A stretch of DNA of 64,000 nucleotides, taken from positions 401,823-465,822 of the forward strand of contig NZ_LMSS01000003.1 of the NCBI RefSeq assembly GCF_001429605.1. The letters run 5' to 3'. The position numbers and the translations under genes are program-made. Below the pieces are notes generated by a model. It saw only the letters and a program-made list of their open reading frames with translations, was not told where the DNA came from and made no database searches. Shown here piece after piece: positions 36,951-44,903 of the stretch (position 1 is its first letter; each line of letters opens with the position of its first letter). Origin of the DNA: Phycicoccus sp. Soil802 (lineage in GTDB: Bacteria > Actinomycetota > Actinomycetes > Actinomycetales > Dermatophilaceae).

Positions 36951-37550
36951 ATGAGCCACTATGGGCCGATGCTCAAGGCCGAGACGGACTACGACGGAGA
37001 GGTCTTCACCGACGACCTCAGCGGCGCCTCGGCGGGCGGTGCGCGGTTCCTCGAGTGCACCTTCCAGCGGTGTGACCTGAGCGAGCTGCGCGCCCCACGG
37101 GCGCGGTTCTCCGAGACCAGCCTGTATGCCGTGCACGGAGCGGGCCTCGACCTCGCCGAGTCGACGTGGGCCGACTGCCTCGTGCAGGGGGCTCGGCTGG
37201 GCGCGGTGGCGCTCTACGGGTCGGAGCTGGCGCGGGTGCGGTTCGAGGGGTGCAAGGTGGAGTTCCTCAACCTGCGGGGTGCGACGCTCCTCGACGTCGA
37301 GTTCGTCGACTGCCAGCTGGTGGAGGCCGACTTCGGCGAGGCGAAGCTGACGCGGGTGTCGTTCGAGGGGTGCCGGCTGGTGTCGCCCGACTTCACCAAG
37401 GGCACCTTCAAGGACGTCGACCTGACCGGCGCAGACCTCGCCGGTCCGCGTGGGGTGGCCGGCCTGCGCGGTGCCACGGTGTCGGCGCTCCAGCTGATCG
37501 ACCTCGGCCCTGCCCTGGCTGACGAGCTCGGCCTGAAGGTCGCCGACTGA
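36951..37550 (+). CDS. Pentapeptide-repeat protein
   Basis: This ~199-residue protein is built almost entirely of A(D/N)LXX-type five-residue repeats: CTFQRCDLSELRAPRARFSE, LDLAESTWADCLVQGARLGA, VEFLNLRGATLLDVEFVDCQ and KDVDLTGADLAG. Such repeats fold as a right-handed quadrilateral beta-helix. Some relatives (MfpA/Qnr) mimic DNA and shield gyrase from quinolones; many have no known role, and the function here is not claimed. The start could be ATG 36951 or 36969; no clear Shine-Dalgarno decides. It is divergent from citrate synthase. Confidence 0.85.
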   Translation: MSHYGPMLKAETDYDGEVFTDDLSGASAGGARFLECTFQRCDLSELRAPRARFSETSLYAVHGAGLDLAESTWADCLVQGARLGAVALYGSELARVRFEGCKVEFLNLRGATLLDVEFVDCQLVEADFGEAKLTRVSFEGCRLVSPDFTKGTFKDVDLTGADLAGPRGVAGLRGATVSALQLIDLGPALADELGLKVAD

Positions 37551-37585
37551 GCTCCCGGGTCGCGCCTGGCTCCCGGGTCGCGCCT
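37551..37585. repeat. 17-bp direct repeat at a convergent gene junction
   Basis: gctcccgggtcgcgcct occurs at 37551-37567 and again at 37569-37585, reaching into the stop codon of the minus-strand NYN gene. It lies between two convergent genes. Confidence 0.8.
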
Positions 37586-38459
37586 AGGCCTTGCGGGCCT
37601 GGCGCTTGTCGCGGACCGACATGGTGTTGCCCTCGGTGCGGACCTCGAAGAGCTCGGTCGCCTTGAGCAGCTTGCTCAACGAGGCGTAGCCGTGGTTGCG
37701 GGAGTCGAAGGACGACTGGTTCGAGATGCTGTTGCCGACCGCGCCGACGCTGGCCCAGCCGTCGTCGTCGGCGGCCCGGGACACGGCGTTGCGCAGCAGC
37801 CGCACCAGGCCACCGTCCTGGCGGAGATCGGCCGTGGTCCGGCGGGCCGGGGTGGCCTCCACCTTGGGGGCGGCTTTCGCAGCAGCCTTGGTCGCGCTCT
37901 TCTTGGTGGCCTTCGTGGCCCTGCCCTGCGCGCCGGAGGAACCGGACGCGGCAGCCGGCGCCTCGGCTGCCGGGGCGGTGGCCTCGACCTGCGGGGGCGC
38001 CTCGTCCAGCCGCGCCTCGTCCGGGTCGGCCAGCTGGTCGAGGAAGAGGAACTTGGTGCAGGCCGACCGGAACGGCTCGGGCGTCTTGCGCTCGCCGAAC
38101 CCGTAGACGGCAGCACCCTTCTCGCGCAGGTGCATCACCAGCGGCGTGAAGTCGGCGTCGGACGAGACGATCCCGAAGGCGTCGGGGTGGTCGTTGTAGA
38201 GCAACGCCATCGCGTCGACGACCATCGCCATGTCGCTGGCGTTCTTGCCGCGGCTGTAGTCGTACTGCTGCACGGGCCGGATCGCCCGCGAGTGCAGCAC
38301 CTCCGCCCACGGCCGCAACCCAGCCTTGGTCCAGTTGCCGTAGGCGCGACGGATGCTGGTCTCGCCGTAGGCGCTGAGCTCGTTGAGGATCAGGTCGAGC
38401 TTCGCGGCCGAGGAGTTGTCGGCGTCGATGAGCAGGGCGATCCGGGCGCGGGGGTCCAT
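37584..38459 (-). CDS. NYN-domain protein with C-terminal OST-HTH/LOTUS domain
   Basis: This is a 291-residue protein. Residues ~5-150 are a PIN-like NYN (DUF88) nuclease domain with the acidic cluster LLIDADNSS, MAMVVDAMALLYN and GIVSSDADFTPLV. A basic Lys/Ala-rich linker (~175-205, ATKATKKSATKAAAKA) follows, then a ~75-residue OST-HTH/LOTUS fold (VRLLRNAVSRAADDDGWASV ... GYASLSKLLKATELFEV). NYN domains are predicted metal-dependent RNases and LOTUS domains bind RNA, so an RNA-processing role is likely but unproven. ATG 38459 is used; the longer frame is implausible. It is divergent from an MFS gene only 59 bp away. Confidence 0.88.
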   Translation of the reverse strand: MDPRARIALLIDADNSSAAKLDLILNELSAYGETSIRRAYGNWTKAGLRPWAEVLHSRAIRPVQQYDYSRGKNASDMAMVVDAMALLYNDHPDAFGIVSSDADFTPLVMHLREKGAAVYGFGERKTPEPFRSACTKFLFLDQLADPDEARLDEAPPQVEATAPAAEAPAAASGSSGAQGRATKATKKSATKAAAKAAPKVEATPARRTTADLRQDGGLVRLLRNAVSRAADDDGWASVGAVGNSISNQSSFDSRNHGYASLSKLLKATELFEVRTEGNTMSVRDKRQARKA

Positions 38460-38518
38460 GGCCCCGACGCTACGGCACCCGGCGTCGCGGCCGTGGCCAC
38501 GCGGCATACAGTCGCTTC

Positions 38519-39793
38519 GTGCCGTTGCTCCTCGACCTGACTCCCTTGCGGGACAACGCGCCGTACCGGCGGCTGTATGCCGGGTTCACCCTCTCGAACG
38601 TCGGCTCGCAGATGGCCGTGGTCGCGATCGGGTTGCAGGTCTACGCGATCACCCGCTCCACGGCGGCCGTCGGGCTCGTCGGGCTGTGCGCCCTCGTGCC
38701 GCTGGTGTTCATGGGTCTCTACGGCGGCACGCTGGTCGACCACTTCGACCGGCGCAAGGTCGGGCTCATCGGGCAGGCCGTCGGCTTCGGGTCCAGCCTC
38801 CTGTGCGCCCTGCAGGCCTGGCTCGGCAACACCCATGTCTGGGTGCTCTACGCGTTGGTGGGGTTGTGGAACGGCGCCTTCGCGGTCTCGTCGGCGGCCC
38901 GGTCGTCGATCTACCCGCGCATCCTCGAGCGCGACCTGCTGCCCGCGGCGAACGCGCTGTCGGTGTTCGCGATGAGCGCGTCGATGACCGTCGGGCCGCT
39001 GCTTGCCGGCGTGCTGGTCGACTGGGGTGGCTTCAAGGCGGCCTACACCGCCGACGCGCTGATCACGACCGCCGCACTCTGGGGCCTGGCCAGGCTGCCG
39101 TCCCTCCCGCCAGAACCCGAGGAGGGCGCCGCCCCGACCCGGCCGGGGCTGCGGTCGGTGCTCGACGGGTTCGCCTTCCTGACGACCCGACCCAACGTGC
39201 GGATGACCTTCGTCGCCGACATCTGCGCCATGCTGCTGGCCCAGCCGCGAGTGCTCTTCCCTGCGGCGGGTGCTTTGATCTTCGGTGGTGGCGCCAAGAC
39301 GGTCGGCGCGCTCTCGGCCGCCGCGGCGGTCGGCGGGATCGTCGCGATGTTCTTCTCCGGCCAGCTCGGTCACGTGCGGCGGCAGGGCCTGGCGATCCTG
39401 GTGTCGATCGTGGGCTGGGGGTTCGCGATCGCGGGGTTCGGGGGAGCGATGCTGGCCGCGGGTGGCGTGCTGTCGCGGGGCGCGGCCCTGTGGCTGGGGC
39501 TCGTGGCGATGGCCGTCGCGGGCGCGTCCGACTCGGTCAGTGCGGTCTTCCGCACGACGATCCTGCAGGCGGCCACCCCCGACCACCTGCGCGGGCGGCT
39601 GCAGGGGGTGTTCATCGTGGTCGTGGCGGGTGGGCCGAGGCTCGGCGAGATGGCCGGTGGCTTCCTCGCCAACGGCATCGGGGAGGCACGCACCGCCGTG
39701 GTCGGTGGCTTCGCCTGCGTCCTCGCGATCGTCGTCCTGGCCCGGCTCCAACCGGGCTTCGTGCGCTACGACTCCCGCCACCCCACGCCCTAG
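38519..39793 (+). CDS. MFS transporter (MFS_3/EntS-like)
   Basis: This 424-residue major facilitator starts LRDNAPYRRLYAGFTLSNVG, typical of the MFS_3 branch. It has the motif-A loop GTLVDHFDRRKVGLIGQ, a central loop (PPEPEEGAAPTRPG) and VFRTTILQAATPDHLRGRLQ in the second half. About 12 membrane spans are visible. Export of a siderophore or drug-like compound is possible, but the substrate is not readable. GTG 38519 start. CGGCATAC lies just upstream at 38504-38511, between the divergent NYN gene and this one. Confidence 0.88.
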   Translation: MPLLLDLTPLRDNAPYRRLYAGFTLSNVGSQMAVVAIGLQVYAITRSTAAVGLVGLCALVPLVFMGLYGGTLVDHFDRRKVGLIGQAVGFGSSLLCALQAWLGNTHVWVLYALVGLWNGAFAVSSAARSSIYPRILERDLLPAANALSVFAMSASMTVGPLLAGVLVDWGGFKAAYTADALITTAALWGLARLPSLPPEPEEGAAPTRPGLRSVLDGFAFLTTRPNVRMTFVADICAMLLAQPRVLFPAAGALIFGGGAKTVGALSAAAAVGGIVAMFFSGQLGHVRRQGLAILVSIVGWGFAIAGFGGAMLAAGGVLSRGAALWLGLVAMAVAGASDSVSAVFRTTILQAATPDHLRGRLQGVFIVVVAGGPRLGEMAGGFLANGIGEARTAVVGGFACVLAIVVLARLQPGFVRYDSRHPTP

Positions 39794-39827
39794 CCGGCGT
39801 CACTCCCGCGCTGCTGCCCGAAGATTT

Positions 39828-39900
39828 CGGCCAATTGCCCGGGATTCCAGGCCCGGGACGCTCGTCGGCACCAGACTTCCGGGCAATTGGCCGGTTTCTA
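39828..39900. repeat. Dyad element B (CGGCCAATTG half-sites, 52-bp spacing)
   Basis: There are perfect 15-bp inverted arms cggccaattgcccgg (39828-39842) and ccgggcaattggccg (39879-39893), with AATT centres 52 bp apart. It lies between convergent genes and runs through ggtttcta into the stop codon of the minus-strand response regulator (39898-39900). Confidence 0.85.
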
Positions 39901-40563
39901 GCTGGGGCTCCCCGGCGCGACCAGCCCGAGCTCGTAGGCCGCCACGACCGCCTGCACCCGGTCGCGCAGCCCGAGCTTCATCAGGACGTTCGAGACGTGC
40001 GTCTTGATCGTGGCCTCGCCGAGGTAGAGGTCGGCGGCGATCTCGGCGTTGGACAGCCCGCGGGCGATGAGCGTCAGGACGTCACGCTCGCGTTCGGTGA
40101 GGGCATCCAGCGCCGAGGACCGGACCGTCCGCGGGGTCGGCGCGCCGGCGAACCGCTCGATCACCCGGAGCGTCACCGACGGGTCGAGCAGCCCACCGCC
40201 CGAGGCGACCGTCCGCACGGCTGCCACCAGCTGCTCGGGCGGCGACACCTTGAGTAGGAAACCGCTGACGCCCGAACGCAACGCCCCCTCGACATACTCG
40301 TCCTCCCCGAACGTCGTCAGGATGACGACCCGCGTCAGCGGCCTGGCGGCCATGACCCGTCGCGCCGCCTCGATCCCGTCGACCCTCGGCATGCGCACGT
40401 CCATCAGCACGACGTCAGGGGTGAGCTCGAGCGTGGCGGCCTCCGCGTCCTCGCCGTCGCCGACCTCGCCGACGACCTCGATGTCGGGCTCGGCGCTCAG
40501 GACCATGCGCAGCCCGACACGCACCATGGCCTCGTCGTCCACCAGGAGCACCCGGATGCTCAC
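39898..40563 (-). CDS. NarL/LuxR-family response regulator
   Basis: This 221-residue regulator has a receiver domain with VDDEAMVRVG, phosphoacceptor Asp55 (VVLMDVRMPRVDG), a conserved Thr in VILTTFGED and Lys in GFLLKVSPPEQL. A LuxR helix-turn-helix follows (LTERERDVLTLIARGLSNAE, LYLGEATIKTHVSNVLMKLG). The GTG at 40563 overlaps the kinase stop (GTGA), so it is coupled to the histidine kinase. It is presumably phosphorylated by that kinase. Confidence 0.94.
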   Translation of the reverse strand: MSIRVLLVDDEAMVRVGLRMVLSAEPDIEVVGEVGDGEDAEAATLELTPDVVLMDVRMPRVDGIEAARRVMAARPLTRVVILTTFGEDEYVEGALRSGVSGFLLKVSPPEQLVAAVRTVASGGGLLDPSVTLRVIERFAGAPTPRTVRSSALDALTERERDVLTLIARGLSNAEIAADLYLGEATIKTHVSNVLMKLGLRDRVQAVVAAYELGLVAPGSPS

Positions 40564-41741
40564 GCCCACTCCCTCCGGATCGGCAGCCGCACGTCGACCT
40601 CGAAACCGCCGCCCACGACCGGCCCGACCGTCAGGCTTCCCCCGAGCATGTCGACCCGTTCCCGCATGCCGACGAGGCCGTGGCCCCCCAGGGTGGCTGG
40701 GTCGGTGTCCGGGTCGTCAGGATGCCCGGAGCCGGGTCCGTCGTCGGTGACCGTGAGGCGAACCACGTTGTCCTCGTTGACGACTCGCACGAACACCTGG
40801 GCTCCGGGGGCGTGTCGGAGCACGTTGCTCATCGCCTCCTGCACGATCCGGTATGCCGCGGTGTCCAGTGCCTTGGGCAAACCCGCCAGCGTTCCACGCA
40901 CCTCGAGCGACACGGGCAGCCCGGTGGCCCGCACGTCCGCCACGAGGTCCTCGAGCCGGGCCAGCGACGGGGGAGGCGCGCCGTCGACGGCGTCGCCGCG
41001 CTCGCGCAGGAGTCCCACCGTGGCCCGGAGCTCCTCGACCGACTGACGACCCAGGCGTTCGAGCCCCAGCATCACGTCGCGCTCGGCTGGGTGGTCGACC
41101 AGCACGGCGTCGAGCTGCCGACGCAGCCCGCCGAGCTGCAACGTCATGACGCTGACCGAGTGCGCCACCGAGTCGTGCACCTCCCGCGCGATGCGGGCCC
41201 GCTCCTCGACCACCGCCGCACGGGCGCTGGCCTCGCGGCGAGCGTCGAGCTCGGTGGCGAGCGCGATGACCTGGCGGCTGCGCTCGCGCTCCCGCCGGAC
41301 CAGCGTGCCGACCCACCAGGCCGGCACGAACACCGCCGGGAAGAAGACGGTGTCCCAGCTGAGCCCGCTGTAGAGGCCCGCGGTGACGATGAAGACGCCC
41401 ACCGAGGCGACCACCGCGAGGCGCGACGTCCGCCGGGACGCCGCGAACCCGGCATACGCCGTCGCCACGAGAGCGGCGATCAGGCCGGCGCCGCCCGGTC
41501 CGGGTGCACCCAGCAAGGCGGAGACCGGGTAGAAGCAGGCGACCACGGCGGCACCGGCGACCGGCCACCGCACGGCCACCGCGAAGCCGGCGGCGATCAC
41601 CGCGGACGCGACGGCGAGGACCCCGAAGTGCGGTCGGAACTCGGGGTCGGACCACGCCTCCACCAGACCGAGCAGGCCGAGCGCCACGGCCGCGACGGCT
41701 GGCACCACACGGTGGTCGCGCAGGGCGATGGCTCGAGACAT
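40560..41741 (-). CDS. NarL/DesK-type sensor histidine kinase
   Basis: This is a 393-residue kinase with 4-5 N-terminal membrane spans (~10-150), then HisKA_3 with the phosphoacceptor in RIAREVHDSVAHSVSVMTLQ. The HATPase domain has N box QEAMSNVLRHAPGA, G1 VTDDGPGSG and LGGHGLVGMRERVDMLGG. The mostly buried sensor suggests detection of membrane state or lipophilic compounds. ATG 41741. It is divergent from a small membrane protein at 41938, a possible target or signal partner. Confidence 0.93.
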   Translation of the reverse strand: MSRAIALRDHRVVPAVAAVALGLLGLVEAWSDPEFRPHFGVLAVASAVIAAGFAVAVRWPVAGAAVVACFYPVSALLGAPGPGGAGLIAALVATAYAGFAASRRTSRLAVVASVGVFIVTAGLYSGLSWDTVFFPAVFVPAWWVGTLVRRERERSRQVIALATELDARREASARAAVVEERARIAREVHDSVAHSVSVMTLQLGGLRRQLDAVLVDHPAERDVMLGLERLGRQSVEELRATVGLLRERGDAVDGAPPPSLARLEDLVADVRATGLPVSLEVRGTLAGLPKALDTAAYRIVQEAMSNVLRHAPGAQVFVRVVNEDNVVRLTVTDDGPGSGHPDDPDTDPATLGGHGLVGMRERVDMLGGSLTVGPVVGGGFEVDVRLPIRREWA

Positions 41742-41937
41742 GGCGAAAACATTAGGGCGCTTGCCGAGCACGCGTATCCCACTTGAGGAGGAGCGGCGGC
41801 CCGGCCGACTCCGCCTCGCGGGGGAGGAGAGGTCGGTGTCCCTCGACGGATCTGCGGTGAGGTGCCGGGCCGGGACTGTTGGGGCAACGCCGAGAGACGG
41901 CGACGGCCGACCGGCCACCTCACGAAAGGACCCGACC

Positions 41938-42639
41938 GTGACCAGCACGACGACACGGACCACGCCCACCACCAACCAGACCGAGGTCGCCTCGCCGCGC
42001 CGGGTGCCCAGCCGGGCCATGGCCTTCGCCGGCGGGATCGCCCTCGTCGCCGGACCCCTGCTCTGGGCCGGCGGCATGGTCACCTCTCCCGAGCAGGCGA
42101 GCATGGCCGACGCCGACTACATCGCCTCACTCACCCGCGACACGACGATGACGCAGATCTCGGCGCTGTTCCTGCACTACGGCAACCTCGTCATCGCGCT
42201 CGGCATCCTCGCCGGCCCGAGCCTGGTGCGCGGAGCCCGAGGGCTGCGACTGGCCGTCGCGGGGGCGCTCGCCACGGCGATCGGCTTCGCGAACGTCTCC
42301 GGGATGGTGCTCAGCGACTGGTGGAACGCCTCCGCCGGCACCCACCTCAGCTCCGACCAGGCGGTCGAGGTGTTCCGCGGCTTCAAGACCGGGTCGCTGC
42401 TGCCCTTCTGGGACGGCACGGAGCCGCTCAGCCTGCTCGGCCCGTTGCTGCTGCTGGCCGGCCTCGCCCGTGCCGGCGTCCTCGGCTGGTGGACCATGGC
42501 GCTCATCGTCGGCGGGGTCGCCGGCCTGATGGTCTTCGGGGCGACCAGCCCCCTGGTGGCTGCGGCCTGCGTGCTCGTCGGGTTCTCGCCCTTCGCGCTC
42601 GTGGGGCTGCGCCTCCTGCAGCGGAGCCGGCTCGCCTGA
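41938..42639 (+). CDS. Four-span membrane protein divergent from the two-component genes
   Basis: This 233-residue protein has a Thr/Arg-rich cytoplasmic head (TSTTTRTTPTTNQTEV) and then four or more hydrophobic segments (AMAFAGGIALVAGPLLWAGG, YGNLVIALGILAG, LAVAGALATAIGFANVSGMV, ALIVGGVAGLMVFGAT, VLVGFSPFALVGL). No domain is recognised. The start is GTG 41938 with GAAAGGA upstream. Location back to back with a DesK-type kinase suggests co-regulation; function unknown. Confidence 0.7.
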   Translation: MTSTTTRTTPTTNQTEVASPRRVPSRAMAFAGGIALVAGPLLWAGGMVTSPEQASMADADYIASLTRDTTMTQISALFLHYGNLVIALGILAGPSLVRGARGLRLAVAGALATAIGFANVSGMVLSDWWNASAGTHLSSDQAVEVFRGFKTGSLLPFWDGTEPLSLLGPLLLLAGLARAGVLGWWTMALIVGGVAGLMVFGATSPLVAAACVLVGFSPFALVGLRLLQRSRLA

Positions 42640-42655
42640 GCCAACCCACCCCAGA

Positions 42656-42692
42656 GGTATGCCGCGCGGCTGGCTCAGCCGCGCGGCATACC
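42656..42692. terminator. GTATGCCG-type hairpin, 17-bp stem
   Basis: There is a perfect stem ggtatgccgcgcggctg (42656-42672) / cagccgcgcggcatacc (42676-42692) with a 3-base loop, 17 bp after the membrane-protein stop. It is the most stable hairpin of the GTATGCCG type in the window and a likely terminator. Confidence 0.8.
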
Positions 42693-42712
42693 GCGTGGTG
42701 GTGGCCAGCTTT

Positions 42713-42785
42713 CGGCCAATGGCCCGACTTCCCCGGGCTGGTGCGCCCTGCGGCAACGGAATGTCGGGCAAATGGCCGGTTCCTA
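42713..42785. repeat. Dyad element C (CGGCCAATGG / GGCAAATGGCCGG, 52-bp spacing)
   Basis: Imperfect arms cggccaatggcccgac (42713-42728) and gtcgggcaaatggccgg have centres 52 bp apart. The element ends in ggttcctag, which supplies the stop codon (cta, 42783-42785) of the minus-strand oxygenase gene. Same layout as elements A, B and D. Confidence 0.75.
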
Positions 42786-43697
42786 GACCGAGGTGCCGCG
42801 GCGCTCGGCGGCCCGGCGCCGCTCGTCCGTCGCGTCCGCCATGGCCCACCGCACGGTCGAGGTGGCCACCCCGCCCAGCGGCCGGCCGACCAGCCGCTCG
42901 GTCACGGGGAGCCACGGCAGCCGCAGCGGCTGACGCGCCCACCGCGGGAGCATCGCCACGGCGCCCGCGGCCAGCGCGGCATACCCGGGCCTGGCAGCCA
43001 GCGGCAGCGGCGGGTGGACGAGCAGGAAGCGCGCTGCCTCGCGCGCCGCGGCGGTCGACGCCAGCTCGGGCCGGTAGCCCTCGATGGTCGCGCGCAGCGC
43101 GGCGACGGTGGTGGGTGGGTCGACCACCCCCAGGGCCTTCGCGACGATGCCACCCTGCTCGACGTAGCGGTCGGCCTCGGCCGCACTCAGCGGCGTGACC
43201 GCGTAGCGCTGGTAGGCGGTGAGGAAGCTGTCGGCCTCGGTCGCGTGCACCCAGGCCAGCAGGTGCGGGTCGCTGGCCGAGTAGGGCCGGCCGTCGGCCG
43301 CCTTGCCGCGCACCCGGTCGTGGATCGAGCGGACCTTCGCGATCTGCTCCTGCGCGTGCTCGATGGTGCCGAACGTCGTGGTGGCCAGGAACTCGCTGGT
43401 GCGCTGGAGCCGCCCCCACGGGTCACCCTTGTAGCCCGAGTGGCCGGCGACCCCGGCCATCGCCAGCGGGTGCAGTGACTGGAGCAGGAGCGCCCGGATG
43501 CCGCCGGGGAACATCGCCGCGTCGGCGTGCACGCGCCAGATCGGGTCGTCCGGCGTGAACCAGCGCGGTCCCTCAGCGCCCCAGATCCGCTCCGCCTTGA
43601 CCTGCGCGTCGGTGCCGGCGACCCGCGACCGGAGCGCCGACGCGAGCTGGCGGCGGGCGCCGTCGGCCACCGGTGCGAGGGGCGCCAGCAGGGTCAT
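42783..43697 (-). CDS. MpaB-like oxygenase (DUF2236)
   Basis: This 304-residue protein is of the DUF2236/oxygenase-MpaB family of predicted haem- or metal-dependent oxygenases. It shows AAMFPGGIRALLLQSLHPLA, GVAGHSGYKGDPWGRL, DRVRGKAADGRPYSASDPHL and LAWVHATEADSFLTAYQRY; the conserved His residues are probable ligands. The substrate is unknown (family members act on latex rubber or mycophenolic acid intermediates). It overlaps the upstream hypothetical gene by 4 bp (ATGA), so the pair is coupled. Confidence 0.85.
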   Translation of the reverse strand: MTLLAPLAPVADGARRQLASALRSRVAGTDAQVKAERIWGAEGPRWFTPDDPIWRVHADAAMFPGGIRALLLQSLHPLAMAGVAGHSGYKGDPWGRLQRTSEFLATTTFGTIEHAQEQIAKVRSIHDRVRGKAADGRPYSASDPHLLAWVHATEADSFLTAYQRYAVTPLSAAEADRYVEQGGIVAKALGVVDPPTTVAALRATIEGYRPELASTAAAREAARFLLVHPPLPLAARPGYAALAAGAVAMLPRWARQPLRLPWLPVTERLVGRPLGGVATSTVRWAMADATDERRRAAERRGTSV

Positions 43698-44095
43698 TGC
43701 GTGCGCCGAAGCCTGCGTCGTGGGAGCTCCTTCAGGCGCGCGGCGGGGGTGGGGAGGTCGGCGGGGCGCACCCGGGTGGACAGGTCGCTGTTCGCGATCA
43801 GCTCGGCGATCGGCGTCGTGGACGTCGGGTGCGCGGCGATCGGGTCGTCGCCGGCGAAGACCACCCACACGGGTTCGCTGTGGTCGGCGCGCGGGTCGAA
43901 GGTCTTGAGCACCGTCCCCTCGCGCACCGTCGCTGCGTGCTCGATCGCGCGCCGCCGGGCCTTCTGCCGGTCGAGCGCGGTCTGGGCGGCCTTCATCGCT
44001 GGTTCCTTGGCCTGCTGCGCCAGCACCACGACGTGGGGGCCGTACTTGACGCCCCACTTCACGAGGTTGCCGACTGCCTTGCCTTTGCTGGGCAT
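43694..44095 (-). CDS. Hypothetical protein coupled to the MpaB-like oxygenase
   Basis: This 133-residue soluble protein starts with a basic helix (PSKGKAVGNLVKWGVKYGPH), then AMKAAQTALDRQKARRRAIE. A beta-rich middle (VLKTFDPRADHSEPVWVVFA, PIAELIANSDL) and a basic tail (RLKELPRRRLRRTQ) follow. I do not recognise a domain. The stop overlaps the oxygenase ATG, which argues for joint function; it may be a small partner or maturation factor. It is divergent from pdxH. Confidence 0.7.
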   Translation of the reverse strand: MPSKGKAVGNLVKWGVKYGPHVVVLAQQAKEPAMKAAQTALDRQKARRRAIEHAATVREGTVLKTFDPRADHSEPVWVVFAGDDPIAAHPTSTTPIAELIANSDLSTRVRPADLPTPAARLKELPRRRLRRTQ

Positions 44096-44152
44096 GCTGC
44101 CTCCCTGACTGGTCCGACCTTCACCCTAATCTCGGACGCCTAGTCTTCGACC

Positions 44153-44833
44153 ATGAGCGACGTCCTGCGCACCGACTACAGCGGCGAAGGCATCTCCGAG
44201 GCCGAGGTCGCGCCCACCCCGTGGCAGCAGGCCCGGCTCTGGGTCGACGACGCGGTGGCCCGCTCGCAGGTGCACGACGACGTGCCCGAGCCCTACGCCC
44301 TCTCCGTCGCGACCGTCGATGCTGCCGGCAGACCCAACGTGCGCACCGTGCTGATGCGCTTCTTCGACGAGCGCGGCCCGGGTTTCGTCACCGGCACCGA
44401 GTCGACCAAGGGCCTCGAGATCGCCGCGACCGGGGGCCTCGCGGCGGCACTGACCTGGCCGGCGATGTACCGGGCGATCCGCTTCCGGGGCGTCGCGGAG
44501 CTGCTGTCGCGCGACGAGGTCACCGGCTACTTCGGCTCGCGCCCTTGGGCCTCACGCATCTCGGCATGGGCTTCGCGCCAGTCCCAGCCCATCGAGGGGC
44601 GCCAGGGCCTCGAGGACGCCTACGCGAGGTATGCCGCGCAGTTCCCCGACCACGGCGACCCCACCGACGTGCCCGTCCCCGACTTCTGGGGCGGGTACCG
44701 GGTGGTCTGCGACGAGGTCGAGTTCTGGGGCGGCCGCCGCAACCGGCTGCACGACCGGCTCGTCTTCAGCCGGGTCGCGCCCGGCTCGCTCGACGACGCT
44801 GACGCCTGGGCCCTGAGCCGCCGCCAGCCCTGA
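44153..44833 (+). CDS. pdxH: Pyridoxamine 5'-phosphate oxidase
   Basis: This 226-residue FMN enzyme oxidises pyridoxine/pyridoxamine phosphate to pyridoxal phosphate. It shows RPNVRTVLMRFFDERGPGFV, the FMN-binding ALTWPAMYRAIRFRGVAEL, ASRISAWASRQSQPI and the C-terminal substrate motif FWGGYRV ... EFWGGRRNRLHDRLVF. The length matches PdxH. It is separated from the convergent PsiE-like gene by a perfect 52-bp palindrome. Confidence 0.97.
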   Translation: MSDVLRTDYSGEGISEAEVAPTPWQQARLWVDDAVARSQVHDDVPEPYALSVATVDAAGRPNVRTVLMRFFDERGPGFVTGTESTKGLEIAATGGLAAALTWPAMYRAIRFRGVAELLSRDEVTGYFGSRPWASRISAWASRQSQPIEGRQGLEDAYARYAAQFPDHGDPTDVPVPDFWGGYRVVCDEVEFWGGRRNRLHDRLVFSRVAPGSLDDADAWALSRRQP

Positions 44834-44851
44834 AGACCCGGGATCCCCCTG

Positions 44852-44903
44852 CCGGTTCGATGTAAACGCGCCGGAGATCTCCGGCGCGTTTACATCGAAC
44901 CGG
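44852..44903. terminator. Perfect 52-bp palindrome between pdxH and the PsiE-like gene
   Basis: The first half, ccggttcgatgtaaacgcgc followed by cggaga, is mirrored exactly by the second half with no loop, giving 26 paired bases on either strand. It starts 19 bp after the pdxH stop, and its right half contains the TAA stop of the minus-strand gene (44890-44892). It is a likely bidirectional terminator and belongs to the CCGGTTCGA family seen at 35647 and 45410. Confidence 0.85.
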
